64,000 nucleotides of DNA from the NCBI RefSeq assembly GCF_902635505.1, contig NC_045427.1, positions 622,120,665 through 622,184,664 of the forward strand. The letters are read 5' to 3'. This DNA is from Sarcophilus harrisii (taxonomy: Eukaryota; Chordata; Mammalia; Dasyuromorphia; Dasyuridae). Shown here piece by piece: positions 1 through 10,699 of the stretch (position 1 is the first letter of the stretch; each line of letters opens with the position of its first letter). A program made the position numbers and the translations under genes. Below the pieces are notes generated by a model. It was not told the DNA's origin, did not search any database, and saw only the letters and a program-made list of their open reading frames with translations.

Positions 1-29
1 CTCTAACACACTATGAAATAAGTGCCACT

Positions 30-175
30 GTTGTTAGTATCTGCACTTTACAGCTAAGGAAGAGTGGTGGGGCTCTGAGATTTAAGTCATTTGCCCACAG
101 TCACAGCTGCTATAGTCAGCGGCCCAAGGTGAGATTCAAACCAAACCTTTTTTGTCTTCTACTTCAGCGTTCTTT
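30..175 (+). repeat. MIR-type SINE fragment
   Basis: The order of short blocks (acagctaaggaa, then a stretch like tcatttgcccacagtcaca) matches the core of MIR-type SINEs. It is degenerate and has no clear ends. Confidence 0.55.
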
Positions 176-185
176 ATTTAGTTCT

Positions 186-420
186 TATTGTTCAGATACT
201 TTTCAGATTTGTACACTTCTTCATGACCCCATTTGGGGTTTTCTTAGCAAAGATACTGGAGGGGTTTAACATTTTCTTCTCTAGTTCATTTTACAGATGA
301 GGAACTGGAGGCAAAGAGGGTTAAGTGACTTACCCAGGGATCACACAGCTAGTATCAGAGGCCTAGTTTGAACTCAGGTGTTCCTGGCTCCAGGTCCATC
401 CTATTCTCCACTCAACTGTC
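186..420 (+). repeat. CORE-SINE, marsupial type
   Basis: It contains the blocks ttcatgaccccatttgggg, acagatgaggaactggag and gtgacttacccaggga in the order typical of the abundant marsupial CORE-SINE. Further copies lie at about 25430-25680, 26260-26460 and 56760-57000. The copy is nearly full length and moderately diverged. Confidence 0.8.
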
Positions 421-885
421 CCAGCATTCCTTAGACCACTTCCTAAGGCGGCAGCTAACTATCCCATCTCTCAATAAATGAATAAATCTAAATTAAAGCT
501 GGGTGTTGGACTAATCTACACCTTTCCTTTACCTAAGCTTTCTCTCTCCTGCCCCAGGCTTCTGAAAGTGATCTCCTGAAAGACTTAATCTACTTCCTTG
601 AAACATGCTTCTGAGGGGATTCATAGAATCCAGTAGTTTCCTTGAAAGCAAGTTTTGTCATTTTCTTTGAACGTCCACCTTTTTAGCACAATACCTAACA
701 CACAGTAGGCACTTAAAATAGATGCTAATTGACTGACTGTTTGGTATAGACATGCAGTTTTGGATAAAATAGGCCCCTAGTTCTTCTTGATCTTTCACAG
801 ACCTTTATTTGTTTCAGTTTTTCTAAATTTTGTTAGTATAAATACAATCTCAATGGCCTAAAGTGCAAGTTAATCATAATATGAT
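421..885. other. Intergenic, no gene seen
   Basis: Only a short L2-like 3' tail (about 680-735, cacacagtaggcacttaaaa) is recognisable. No splice-flanked conserved coding stretch was found. Confidence 0.5.
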
Positions 886-889
886 AATG

Positions 890-1055
890 CTGACATAATG
901 CTTTAAAATTTTCAAAACACTTCACAAATATTTACTCTGGTGATCCTCTCAGCAACCCTGTGAGGTAGGTAAGTGCTCAATAATAGATGAGAAAACTAAA
1001 GCAGGCAGAGTTTAAAAGTCTTCTCCAGGATCACAGTGATGAGATCAAAGTTCCT
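890..1055 (+). repeat. MIR-type SINE
   Basis: It shows the MIR3-like order: 'cacttcacaaatattta', then 'cctgtgaggtaggtaagt', then 'gatgagaaaactaaagcag'. It is old and diverged. Confidence 0.6.
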
Positions 1056-1089
1056 GGTGATCAGGAAGTTAAATAATGAGGTTAATAGC

Positions 1090-1815
1090 AGGTTTAGGGT
1101 TTGGGGAACCAAATGAAGAAGTTTCCCCCTCCCCCTAGATTGCCCTAAGATTGCAGGGTAGGGATTTGTGGGAACCCTTTCTGGTGGTGAAGAGGTCCTT
1201 CATAAAGGAATTTACAAACCCAAAAAGCTAGACTGGTAAAAGAAGTTTATTATTGGCATTGGGAAGGCAGCCTTTGCTATGCATGAACAGAAAAACTGAA
1301 TTCCTTGGTGGCAAGGTCTTGGCAGAGAAGTAAAGTTTTTAGCAGAGAAATCCAGACAGAGAGGTGTAAAGTCTTGTTAGGGAAATAAGTGAGAAAAATA
1401 AAGAGAGAGTAACACTGAAAGAGAATATCATTTCAGCAGGCAGAGGGTTGCTGCTATACATGGCATGAAAAAGGTCCTCTGCAAGGACTGAGCCCCAATG
1501 ACTCATTTTATGGTAGAAGCTGGAGACAATTCTTGATGGGGGCTGGGTGCACTCTGGGCTGGAATCAGAAGAGAAAATCCTGAAATTAAATGAGTGTCTC
1601 TGGGCTGATCTTCCCCTCAATGGGAAGCTTAATCAGTAGTGAGTGTTATCAATGGGCGTGGTGTCCATCTCTGAGGATAACAGAATGAAGCTGTTTATCC
1701 TGTTTCCCTGGGGTGGGGTCTTTTACAGAGGCCAGGATTAAAGGAAACTTTCTCCTTGAAGGAGTTTTCAGAGAGTTTTTTTTTGGGGGGATCCCCCCCC
1801 TCGTCATTTCCCCCT
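1090..1815 (-). mobile_element. Probable solo LTR-like fossil (ERV kin)
   Basis: This is a roughly 0.7-kb block unlike the SINE and LINE units nearby. It recalls a marsupial endogenous-retrovirus LTR in reverse orientation. No internal region was seen beside it, so it would be a solo LTR. The ends are approximate, the family is unassigned, it has no coding content, and it looks old. The call rests on memory of similar marsupial repeats and is tentative. Confidence 0.35.
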
Positions 1816-1829
1816 CGTCAACATGAGAA

Positions 1830-2285
1830 TTATTTGAGGAGGATATGAATTCAAGACTTCTGTTTTTCTATACTTTGCTACTCCTATAAGTGATATTGTA
1901 GTTTTCAAGCTGTGTAAGCATCCAGGATTTTCATCTTTTCAATTTTCTTCAAGTTTCCTAGAATGGAAAATACTACATTAACAGAAACTAGTTCTGATCC
2001 TTTTGCTTAGCCTATGAGCCCTGTTGAGTCTAACGGTTATTATGAAACATTCCCTAACACTTTATTGTCATTCAAAAGATAATTCCAGAATCTGACTACA
2101 TTTGATTCGACCATCTCTTCTTTGACTTTTGAAATCTCTTGAACTAACTGGACTTAGTAGGACTATCATGCTATCTTCACTTGGTCAAGAAGGCTTTTTA
2201 AATACATAAACAGATCAAATGCATTTGAGCAGTTAAACCAGAGAATTAATGATCAAAAGAACTCAGGATTTAACCTAATATAAGT
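1830..2285. other. Intergenic, no recognised feature
   Basis: AT-rich sequence with no family I recognise and no credible exon. The end is a short TTAA-type simple stretch near 2283-2306. Confidence 0.45.
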
Positions 2286-2289
2286 TAAT

Positions 2290-2550
2290 TAATTAATTAC
2301 TTAATTAGCTAGATAGTCCAGTTGATAAAGCACTGAATTTAGGGTCAAGAAGACCTGATTCTAAATCCAAATAATTATGTGGCCTTGGGCAAGTCACTTA
2401 ATTTTTACCTATCTCAGTTTCCTCATCTAAAAAAATGGGAATAATAATAGCTCTTACCTCATAAGATTGGGAAGATTGATGAAATAACACATCAGAGTTC
2501 TCTGCAAACCATAATGTACTATATAAATATTAGTTACTATTATTATAATA
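2290..2550 (+). repeat. tRNA-headed marsupial SINE
   Basis: It contains the SINE order 'gctagatagtccagttgata', 'ttgggcaagtcacttaat', 'cagtttcctcatctaaaa' and a tail with 'tataaatattagttactatt'. This is the commonest marsupial SINE layout. Confidence 0.75.
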
Positions 2551-2800
2551 GGTATCTAGGTGGTTCAGAGACCTGGACCTGGAGTAAGGAAGAATTAAGT
2601 TCAGACCCTGCCTTACATGCCACTTGTATAACTCTGGGCAATTCATTTAACCTAAATTTGCCTCAGTTTTATTATCTATAAAAAATGGAATAATAATAAT
2701 AATAACTACCCCATAGGATTGTTGTGAGGAGCCACTGAAATCATGCCTATAAAGCCGTTTACAAACCTCCAAGCGATATCTAAATGCTGTTATCAATTCT
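2551..2800 (+). repeat. tRNA-headed marsupial SINE, second copy
   Basis: It has the same layout as the previous copy and lies head to tail with it: 'taggtggttcagagacctgg', 'ctgggcaattcatttaacct', 'ccataggattgttgtgagg'. The two SINEs are independent insertions at slightly different divergence. Confidence 0.75.
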
Positions 2801-3114
2801 GATTGTATATCCAGCTTGCGGTGATATAGCTACTTCCTTTTGACTTTAAACAGTTTCATTTTTTTCCAGATACAAAATGGGGCATGATAATATCTTGCTA
2901 CCATCCATCTCACTATGAAGAGAATTATCACTTCATCAGGCTTTGAAAATGATCTGAGATATCAGCTGAATCTAAAATGGATTTTACATGCTAAATGCCT
3001 GCCCTGTTTTAAGACCTGCATAGATGGTCCTGCTTTTAATAATTATAGTCTATATAACCCAGAAAACCAAAGAAAGAGCAAATGGTCTCATATTTACAGG
3101 CAGCAAAATATTTA
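2801..3114. other. Unrecognised intergenic stretch
   Basis: No repeat family was recognised. A 68-codon open frame at 2915-3121 has no domain and no splice context, and is taken as chance. Confidence 0.4.
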
Positions 3115-3560
3115 TGCATAAATATTTATTGGTGGCAAAAATTCAAAACTAAAGTATACCCTTCAATTGGTAAATGGCTGAACAAATTATGGCATATGAA
3201 TATAATGAAATACTAATGTGCTATAAGAAATGATAACAGGGACAGGTTCAGAGAAACTTAAGAAAACTTGTATGGATTGACACAGAGGGGAATAAGCAGA
3301 ATTAGAAGAACAATTATGCAATAACACTAACACTATAAAACAAACAACTTTAAAAGATTTAAGAACACTGATCAATCCAATGATCACACATGATTCCAGA
3401 AGAATTCTGCCCACCTCTGGATAAAGGCATAGAAGGTTAAAATAAAGAATGACACACCTCTTTGGTCACTACCAGTATGAGGATTTATTTTATTTGACTT
3501 TGTATATTTTTTTGAAAAGGGTGCTTTTTTTCTCTTTAAAAAAAAAACAAAATAAAACAA
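3115..3560 (+). mobile_element. L1-family 3' end, old
   Basis: It carries blocks from the end of marsupial L1 ORF2 and the 3' UTR: 'caattggtaaatggctgaac', 'atggcatatgaatataatga', 'agaattagaagaacaat'. It ends in an A-rich tail near 3538-3570. It is 5'-truncated and diverged, with no open reading frame left. Confidence 0.65.
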
Positions 3561-3802
3561 AACAAAACAGTGTACCAGAAGGTAACAGAAGAAAAAAATA
3601 AATGTTTGATAATTGAAAAAAGATAATTTTCAAGAGGAATGTATAGCCTAAGAGAAGGAATATTACTTTTTTCCTCCTTAAGTCTATTCCTTCTTCTAGC
3701 TTTACCATTTCTGTTAATGGCTCTAAAGTTCATCCAAGCAGCCATTTAGAATGGGATAATTTGGCATTGTTTTTAGTTTTTCTTAACCTTCATCTATCTT
3801 AC

Positions 3803-3904
3803 ATTCTATCTTTTATTCATCTATGCTCAATATACAAATAGAAATTAGAGTAGTATGCTACTCTAATATTCTATCTTTTATTAATCTATGCTCAGTATAC
3901 AAAT
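3803..3904. repeat. 37-bp direct repeat separated by a hairpin
   Basis: A 37-bp unit at 3803-3839 recurs at 3868-3904 with about two mismatches. The spacer holds a perfect 10-bp inverted repeat (3844-3853 and 3858-3867) around a 4-base loop, TATG. This was read directly from the sequence. No function is inferred. Confidence 0.85.
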
Positions 3905-3919
3905 CTACTACTATAATAC

Positions 3920-4110
3920 TTTAGGCCTGAAAAGAATTCAGGGATCACCTAGCTCAGTGCCATAATGTTACAGCAAAAAAAACTGAGACCTAAAAAGGTT
4001 AATATCAATGCCCAAGTACACACAGTTATAGATGTATGAAATAGAACTGGACTTAAAATAGCAAATTTGAGATTCCAAATCTAGCACTTTATCTACTGTG
4101 GCAGACTACC
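3920..4110 (+). repeat. MIR-type SINE
   Basis: Degenerate MIR order: 'aagaattcagggatcaccta', 'actgagacctaaaaaggtta', 'tgcccaagtacacacagtta'. Confidence 0.55.
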
Positions 4111-5015
4111 TAACTATGTGATACCTCTGCTTAAAGCCCTTCAGTATTTTTCAACTGAATTGGAATATGCATTTGTCTTTATGTTTATGAATGTTTGAGA
4201 GAGAGAGAGATTTACTTGATTACAAGATATCAATTTTAGGACAATCAATTATAAAAATAAGTCTTTGGATTTTCTCTCCCAAATAGATGTTCTGACTTTG
4301 ACACTCATGCCTCAGGTGTAAGAGCCTGGAGCTTCCCCAGCCTGGGCAGAGATGTTTCCACTGAGCAGTTTTCCCACAAAGAGTAGCTTCTGTGATTATT
4401 TTCAGCTTCATTACATCATGGCTACATCCTTTTGCAAACCCAGCTGCCTTCCTCCGAGGAAACCCCACAGTCAAGGGAAATTCCTCTTCCTCTGGATGGA
4501 TAACAAAAAAATCGTTCTCTTCCCAAGCATGAACCTAGAGGAGAAAAAGTACATTGAAAAGTGAAGGTTCTTACCTGCTATAGATCATTGAAACTGATGT
4601 GCATATGGGGAAAAATGATAACATGATATATCTCTGGAACAGGTTTGGGAACTATGCATATCCACCCAAAGGCCATTAATATGCAAACCAGATGGAAAAC
4701 TTTCCATATAAGAAAGCAGGCTACATTAGAATTTTTGATAACTAACCTAAAATCTTATTATTAAATCATATGAACAACTTTTGTATTTTAAGAGGACACA
4801 AAGATACCATTCCTCTAAAAGTTTATTGAGGCATACAATGAAGTTCTTTGAATTAGCCAGAAATCTTGCTAAAGCAAAGTGTCTAAATGGAGTCAACAAT
4901 CTCCAATTAAAGTCATTTTCTTAAAAATTGTTTTTCTTGATGAATAACCCAAATCTATTTCCCAAATTAAAGTATCCCAGGGATAATTATTTGTTTTTAG
5001 TGTACTAAAAATTAT
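4111..5015. other. Unique intergenic stretch, possible conserved element
   Basis: No repeat is recognised except a short GA run near 4197-4211. The part at 4290-4510 has a more balanced base composition than its surroundings. It holds overlapping short open frames on both strands that have no domain and no splice context. It could be a regulatory element or nothing. Confidence 0.3.
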
Positions 5016-5019
5016 GTAA

Positions 5020-5180
5020 ACTATGTAAGCAACAATGTGGCCAAGGGCAACTCATTTTATCCTAAATTTCAATTTCTTTGCCTGTAAAATGGGAATAATA
5101 TCCATGAAACCTATTTCACAGGTTGTTGAAAGCCTCCAAATGTACTCATACATATAAATATTAGTTCTTAATATAATTTT
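5020..5180 (+). repeat. SINE fragment
   Basis: Contains 'gtggccaagggcaactcatt' and 'tgcctgtaaaatgggaataa', followed by a tail 'tataaatattagttcttaat'. It is the 3' half of the tRNA-headed SINE. Confidence 0.6.
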
Positions 5181-5532
5181 TGAAGGCATTGACAAAAGTA
5201 CCTATTGACAGCTATTGGCAAGTAAACAAACTTAAAAGAAAATAAAACAATTATTCAGAATTTTTTTTTTTTCTTAAGACCTCTTACTATTTACCAGGCA
5301 CTTTACTCGACTCTGGATATATCACTATAGAAATGACCTAATTCTGTCTTTTAAGCGCTTTAGTCTAAAACTTTTTTTAGAAATGACAATAAAATAATAC
5401 TATTTTTAATGTATATAATGGGAACAGGGAACAGATCCAGGATCTCATTGGTGCAAAGAATTCCTTGTAAAGAAATATTCTTTTATCAGTGAAGATCAAC
5501 CCTTCTCTGTAACTTAGTTTTAGAGAGTAAGG

Positions 5533-5770
5533 AATTGAGGAAGGAAGGAAGGAAGGAAGGAAGCAAGGAATGAAGGAAGGGATTTATTAAGCACCTATGT
5601 TCTGGAAACTGTTCCAAATGCTTTACAAATGTTTTCTCATTTGACCCATACAATAAACCTGGGAAGCAGGGTGCTTCTAGAGTTATCCCAGTTGTCTAGT
5701 GTCACTCAGGTAGTTTGTGTCAAAACAAGAACTCAAAGGAGTTCCTTGCTCCAAAGTCTACATATTTACT
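5533..5770 (+). repeat. (GGAA)n run followed by MIR3-type SINE
   Basis: An imperfect GGAA tandem run (about 5537-5580) leads into a MIR3-like unit with 'gatttattaagcacctatgt', 'ctttacaaatgttttctcat' and 'ataaacctgggaagcagg'. Confidence 0.65.
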
Positions 5771-6885
5771 ATATACTGCTACTTCTATAAAATGCTGCCC
5801 AAACACTCTCTTTATAGTTTTCTACCTCTATGTGGTACACATTTAATCTCAAAGATACATAATAAAAATCCTTCATTTAAAAAAAATCAGCCTTTTTATC
5901 ATTATTCTAGAAGTAAGGGGTCAACAGAGAATCTTTTTTTGTGATTATATTATATAGTTATAAGATTAGATTCTAATTAGTATCTAATAATAAATCCTCT
6001 AATTAGGACTAAACAATTAATTCTTTGATTAACTGGTCTAGATGTTCTTGATTTTCTTTTTTAGGTTTTAATCTATGACCCTCCCTCAAGTTTATCCACA
6101 CTACAAATTCAAATTCTTATTTTCTTTGGGATGGAACCAATGACCATTATTTTATATAATTACAAACTCAACTAGTATGAATCCAATTATATGTGACTAC
6201 TTCATGATATTCATTATTTACACCAATCAGTACCTTACTATAGGTAACCAACAAGCAAATGTGATATTATATGACCCATATGTTCTATTATGTTACTCAC
6301 TCATCAATAAAAGGTAATTCCATTTTATAGCATCTCTATTTCCTAACTACTTCCTATCATATTCATTTCCACACTTAAAAAATGGTCTCCTTTCCCAAGA
6401 ATTTTGGAAACCTTTACAACTATTGTAACTTTTTTAGTATGTAGATCAATTGTAAGGGGATTAATGAGTTGTTTTCTTCAAGGCCCACCTAAAGATACAA
6501 TGTTCACAAGGAGTCAGGAAAAGGAAATTCAGGAATGTACTTGAAAAAGATCTTGTATGTGCACTCAGATTTTGCTTAATCCCCAATTCCAAAAATAGTC
6601 TAATCTTTGAATTTCTGAATTTTTAAAAATCTCTCTTGCAGATTTGAATAGGCTACATATTCTCACAGCTCACTTTGGAAACTATGGGCTAGAAAACTGT
6701 GATGATGCTCTAATCCAACAAATATGCATACTAGGAACATCAAGTTAAACTTGTTATGACCTTGTCTAGCAAGGAGGCTCTTAAAGCAGATAATGGATAT
6801 ATAAAAGCTGATGTATTAAAAGTCTTTTTATGGCTGAGATCACAAAAGCCTCATCCATTTTCATTTTGTATTTTTTAATAGAGTC
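5771..6885. other. AT-rich intergenic, nothing recognised
   Basis: No gene, RNA or repeat family was recognised over about 1.1 kb. The 75-codon frame at 5717-5944 starts inside the SINE and is not credible. Confidence 0.45.
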
Positions 6886-6889
6886 CATG

Positions 6890-7440
6890 ATCATTTATTT
6901 AACTATAATTTATTAATTACTTGCTATATGCAAGACCTTGGACCTCATTTATCTATTCATCCATTGAGTAAGTACAAAAATGAAACATGACATAGTTCTT
7001 GTCTGGAAGAACTGATATTCTATTGGGGCAACGAAGAAAATACAATATGTCCTGACTTTTTAAAAATTGAAATCATAGCAATGAAATTAGAGAATGCATA
7101 ATTTTTCTGGAAGCTCATTTAATGTTAAGGTTTTGTGAGATTTCTTCTATTGAAAAAGTTATATAACAACCTAAAGTTGCCATTTCCAATGGTGGTAAAT
7201 AAAATGAATGCATCATAACTAGAATTTATACAGTGCTTTAAGGTTTGCAAAGTGCTTTAAAATATCTCATTTTATTCTCACAATAAATCTCAGAGGTAGA
7301 TGCTTTTATTATGCCCATTTTACAAATGAAGAAACTAAGTTAAATAGAGGTTAAGTTTCTTACCCAGGGCAGCTAGTAAGTGTTTGAGGCTGGATTTCAA
7401 CTCTGATTGTCCTGACTCCAAACTATAGTTCTATTCACTT
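6890..7440 (+). repeat. Two MIR3/THER-type SINE units
   Basis: The first unit (about 6890-7035) has 'aattacttgctatatgcaag' and 'cttgtctggaagaactgata'. The second (7195-7440) has 'tacagtgctttaaggtttgc', 'cattttacaaatgaagaaac' and 'gctagtaagtgtttgagg'. Between them is undistinguished AT-rich sequence. Confidence 0.6.
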
Positions 7441-7559
7441 TGTCATATTCATTGCTCATGAGGCTATTTCATTATATGCTAACTAATTACAGGACGTACA
7501 TACCGATTTTTCTCTCGGCATTCAGCACTATTTTCTCCACCCCATTCTCTAATAATAAC

Positions 7560-7800
7560 AAGCTATATTTTATAGAATATTTGAAAATTTACTAAGCACT
7601 TTTTCCTGACAAAAGCTTTATGACAAAGATCTCGTAAATATTGTGACCCATTCTCTTCTCCTCCCTTCCTCTCACACAGATTCATTTTTATATGAGAAAA
7701 CTGGGGTTCATGAAAGATGTGATTGAAAAAGGCAAATGAGCTCAAGTGTTTACCAGGATTGGAATTCAAGTGTTCATAACTCTAAGACCAGCACTTTTCC
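7560..7800 (+). repeat. MIR-type SINE, diverged
   Basis: Blocks 'tttactaagcactttttcct', 'atgagaaaactggggttcat' and 'gaattcaagtgttcataact' follow MIR order. The region 7440-7560 before it holds nothing recognised. Confidence 0.5.
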
Positions 7801-7811
7801 TACTGTATCAT

Positions 7812-7980
7812 ATATTTTTTTAAATTTTTACTAAAGCTTTTTATTTACAAAACATATCCATGGGTAATTTTTCAACACTGACCCTTGCAAAGCCTTCTGT
7901 TCCAAATTATCCCCTCTTTTTCTCACCCCCTCCCCAGATGGCAGGTAATCCAATACATGTTGAACCATATTACTTTTAAA
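7812..7980 (-). mobile_element. L1 3' end, short truncated copy
   Basis: It contains the complement of the marsupial L1 terminal 3' UTR: 'aaagctttttatttacaaaa', 'catgggtaatttttcaacac', 'agatggcaggtaatccaata'. Only about 170 bp of the 3' end is present. Confidence 0.75.
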
Positions 7981-8059
7981 AGAAGAAACTGATTCTGAAA
8001 GATAGTAAATGACTTGTTCAAGGGTATGTAATTGGGAGGCAAATAGAAGACCGAGAATT

Positions 8060-8505
8060 TTAATTTAATCAATAAACATTTATTAAGCATTTACTGTTGG
8101 CCAGTCTCTACGTTAAGCTAAAGACAGAAAGACAAAAGACAATCCTTGACCTCAAGAAGTTCAAATAGTTATAATGTCAGTTGTTTACCTCGTAGAGACA
8201 ACATGCAAACATCTATGTCCAGATAAGCTATATGCAGGATAATTTGATCTCCTTTTATAATACGGTTCAGACTTTCCCAATTAGCTTTATTTTTCATCAA
8301 TTGTTCTACTTGGTTTGGACTATAGAACATTTTATCCCCATCCACAAGTGGTGATTTCCCCTCCTTTCAGCTTCCTTTAGCACCTTGTCTTCTTCCACTA
8401 GATTGTAGACTTCTTGGCTGGAACTATGCTTTTCTTATTTGTAATTCCAGCATCTAGCACAGTGTCTTACATGTAATAGGTGCTTAATGTTTATTGACTG
8501 ACTAG
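8060..8505 (+). repeat. MIR3-like SINE then L2 3' tail
   Basis: At 8068-8170 there is a 'aataaacatttattaagcat' unit ending in 'cttgacctcaagaagttcaa'. At 8280-8505 there is an L2 3' end: 'actagattgtagacttcttg', 'cagcatctagcacagtgtct', 'ggtgcttaatgtttattgac'. Confidence 0.65.
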
Positions 8506-8599
8506 AGATAATTAACAGAAGGAAGGCTGTGAAATTGAGGAAAATCAGGAAAAAAAATCCCGTGAAAGGTGAGATTTAAACTGGAAAGGAAACCTTGAA

Positions 8600-8875
8600 A
8601 ATCAAGAGACTCAATGTATAGAGCACTTGGCGGGGATTCAGAAAGATGGGGGTTCAAATTTAGTCTCAAACACTTCCTACTTGTATGATCCTGAGAATGA
8701 TTGCTATTTACCTCAGTTTCTTCATCTGTAAAATGGGGATTATTGTACCATCTACTTCCCAGTTTTGTTGTAAGGATCAAAACAGATGATCTGTTTAAAG
8801 AGCTCACAGACTGGTTGGTACTAAATATTTGTGATGATGATGATAATGATGAAAATGATGATGAGGATGATAAAT
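8600..8875 (+). repeat. tRNA-headed SINE ending in a GAT-rich tail
   Basis: It has 'tgatcctgagaatgattgct', 'ttcttcatctgtaaaatggg' and a terminal GAT/GAA-rich run (about 8832-8872). The tail accounts for the 142-codon minus-strand open frame here, which is not a gene. Confidence 0.65.
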
Positions 8876-9735
8876 GAGAATAGAAAGTAGTCAGTGAAAA
8901 TTCAGAGAAAGGAGATGAAATATCTTGCACCTATTTTGACCATAGACAGTGAATTCTCATGAGGACAGAGACTATCATTTACTAGGTCAAAGATGGTATA
9001 ATAGTAATAATGAAATGAAATTAGAAAATAGAATATTTAAGTTGAATCCAAGGAAATACATGTAAACTTTAATCATGCTATAGAGATGGATCCCAGTTCT
9101 TCCACTTATAACTTGGGCAAATAACTTTACTTTTTTGGGTAGTTTCCTCCTCTGTAAAATGATATGCTTAGACTTGGATGACCACTAATGTCCCTTCCAG
9201 CTTCAGGGTCCGATTCAATGATATCTAACACCCTTAATTTACCCAGGAGGAAAATAAAGTCCAAAGAGGCAAACGGACTCATCTGAAACCAAGCAGCTAA
9301 TTACTAGCAAAACTATTATCTGCTGTCTCTATCTAGAGCTCTTTTTACTACAGCAATGGCCCACTGAGGATGCTAAACATTGATCAATAAATATTATTAT
9401 TATCCACAGTAGCTAATGTTTTACACAATCCCTGAAATGTCCAATGCTCCTTATATATATATTACCTCATTTAATCTTCAATATCAGCCTGCGAGCAATA
9501 ACCTAATAAGTGGGGTCTTTTATTAATAGGGAAGCTTTTTTTTTTTAAACTAAAAACAGGGACTCGGAGGGTTAATATGACAAAACTGAGAGGCCAATGA
9601 GTTCCTCCCTTTCATTTCACTGATGAGGAAACTGAGGTCTGGAGAGGGTGTGTGATTTGCATCATACTATCATACAGATAATAAAAGACAAAGGCCGCAT
9701 TCGAACCCAAGTCTTCCAACGCCAACTCCTGAATG
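8876..9735 (+). repeat. MIR-type SINEs upstream of the CpG island
   Basis: A MIR unit at about 9080-9230 ('acttgggcaaataactttac', 'cctctgtaaaatgatatgc'), a fragment at about 9380-9500, and a MIR at 9575-9735 ('gatgaggaaactgaggtctg', 'cattcgaacccaagtcttcc'). The last one directly abuts the CpG island. No exon was seen. Confidence 0.6.
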
Positions 9736-9935
9736 CACCCTTTCCACGGGACTACCTTGCCTCGCCCGGGCTGCCTTTGGCTTCCTGCGCCCTTCGCCCA
9801 GTGCCTAGGACTACAGTGTACAGTTCTTAGGGCTGCAGCCCTTCCTCCAGTTCTCCGACACCCTTTTTCTTGGCCACGCCCACACGCCGTGGGGAGGTGG
9901 GGGAGGTGGGGCTGGGTGGTGCCGGGGCCGCGGTG

Positions 9936-9963
9936 ATTGGCAGATGCCCTGGCAGGGGCGGGG
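9936..9963 (+). promoter_or_regulatory. CCAAT box plus GC box
   Basis: An inverted CCAAT pentamer lies 14 bp upstream of a nonameric SP/KLF-type GC box. This is a common NF-Y/SP1 pairing placed 50-100 bp before transcription starts. The motifs are seen directly; the binding factors are inferred. Confidence 0.55.
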
Positions 9964-9979
9964 ATGTGAAGGGAGCGGA

Positions 9980-10093
9980 GAGGCGGGGGACTGTGGCGGG
10001 GGCTGCTGCCGGGAGCGGAGCCGGCCACGCGCAGGGTGAGGAGGGAGCTTCCCGGGTGGACGTGCGCGAGCTGGCCTGGGGAGTCGCGAGTGG
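9980..10093 (+). other. RASSF4: RASSF4 exon 1, non-coding, tentative
   Basis: The predicted first exon ends at a strong donor, TGG|GTGAGT, with the intron starting at 10094. An alternative donor about 58 bp earlier (GGTGAG at about 10034-10039) is also plausible. The start is a guess set 20-60 bp after the CCAAT and GC boxes. It contains no start codon that would join the coding frame of exon 2, which carries its own ATG, so it should be 5' UTR. Transcript data would be decisive. Confidence 0.4.
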
Positions 10094-10489
10094 GTGAGTG
10101 ATGTAGGTTCCTTCCCACCCTCCCTCTTCACTCGGACCAGGGGAGCGAACACTTGCCCTCTCCCTTCTTTCCACTCCCAGGAACGGAGGGAGGGAGGAGG
10201 TATCATCTCCTGGGCTAGCGTGTCCTGCCCAGGGGATGGAGGGCACTTATTGATCCCCGGCGACCCCGCGCCTTTGCACTTCCCTAGGCAGCTGCTGCCC
10301 TGCCTGCTTCTCTGCTCCACACCCCGCCGTACTCAGCACTCATCTCTGCGTCCCACTGCCCCCTAAGGACTCTTTCCCCTTGCTCTTAATCCCCTCCCCT
10401 CTTTGACATCCACCCCAACCCCCACCTTCTCCATTGCCCCTTCAGACTATGAATTTATCTCCACAGCGCAGACGCTGCCTTTTCTTGGC

Positions 10490-10525
10490 GGGGGGGTGGG
10501 GGTGGGGGTGGTGGTGGTGGTGGGG
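10490..10525 (+). other. G-quadruplex-forming run
   Basis: G runs of 7, 5, 5, several 2s, then 4, separated by single T bases. This fits a very stable G4 motif on the + strand. It sits about 400 bp inside the presumed intron 1, so it is on the non-template strand of RASSF4. Confidence 0.7.
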
Positions 10526-10699
10526 AAAACCTGCGGGGGGAGACAGGTGCCTCCCTAGCCGGGACTGCCTGGCTACCTCTCCTGAGTTTCCCCTAGTGTG
10601 CCGGTACCGGGGAGGGGAGTCCAGGTGACCCCTGGGCGGAGCAAAAGAAAGACCTAACACATACATACCCCACATCCCCCGGGGAATTGCACATGGATT

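Larger units (their letters stand above)
9740..10640 (+). promoter_or_regulatory. RASSF4: CpG-island promoter, presumed RASSF4
   Basis: This is the only clearly GC- and CpG-rich stretch in the window, densest at about 9,880-10,090. It holds an inverted CCAAT box (ATTGG, 9936-9940), a perfect GC box (GGGGCGGGG, 9955-9963) and another GC-rich box near 9981-9990. There is no TATA box, as expected of a broad CpG-island promoter. It is assigned to RASSF4 because that gene's first coding exon is the next exon found downstream on the same strand. A different or additional transcript from this island cannot be excluded. Confidence 0.65.

Noticed and set aside
2290-2550. tRNA-like head as a tRNA gene
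   Set aside because: It belongs to a tRNA-derived SINE, has no full cloverleaf that I can fold, and occurs in many copies.
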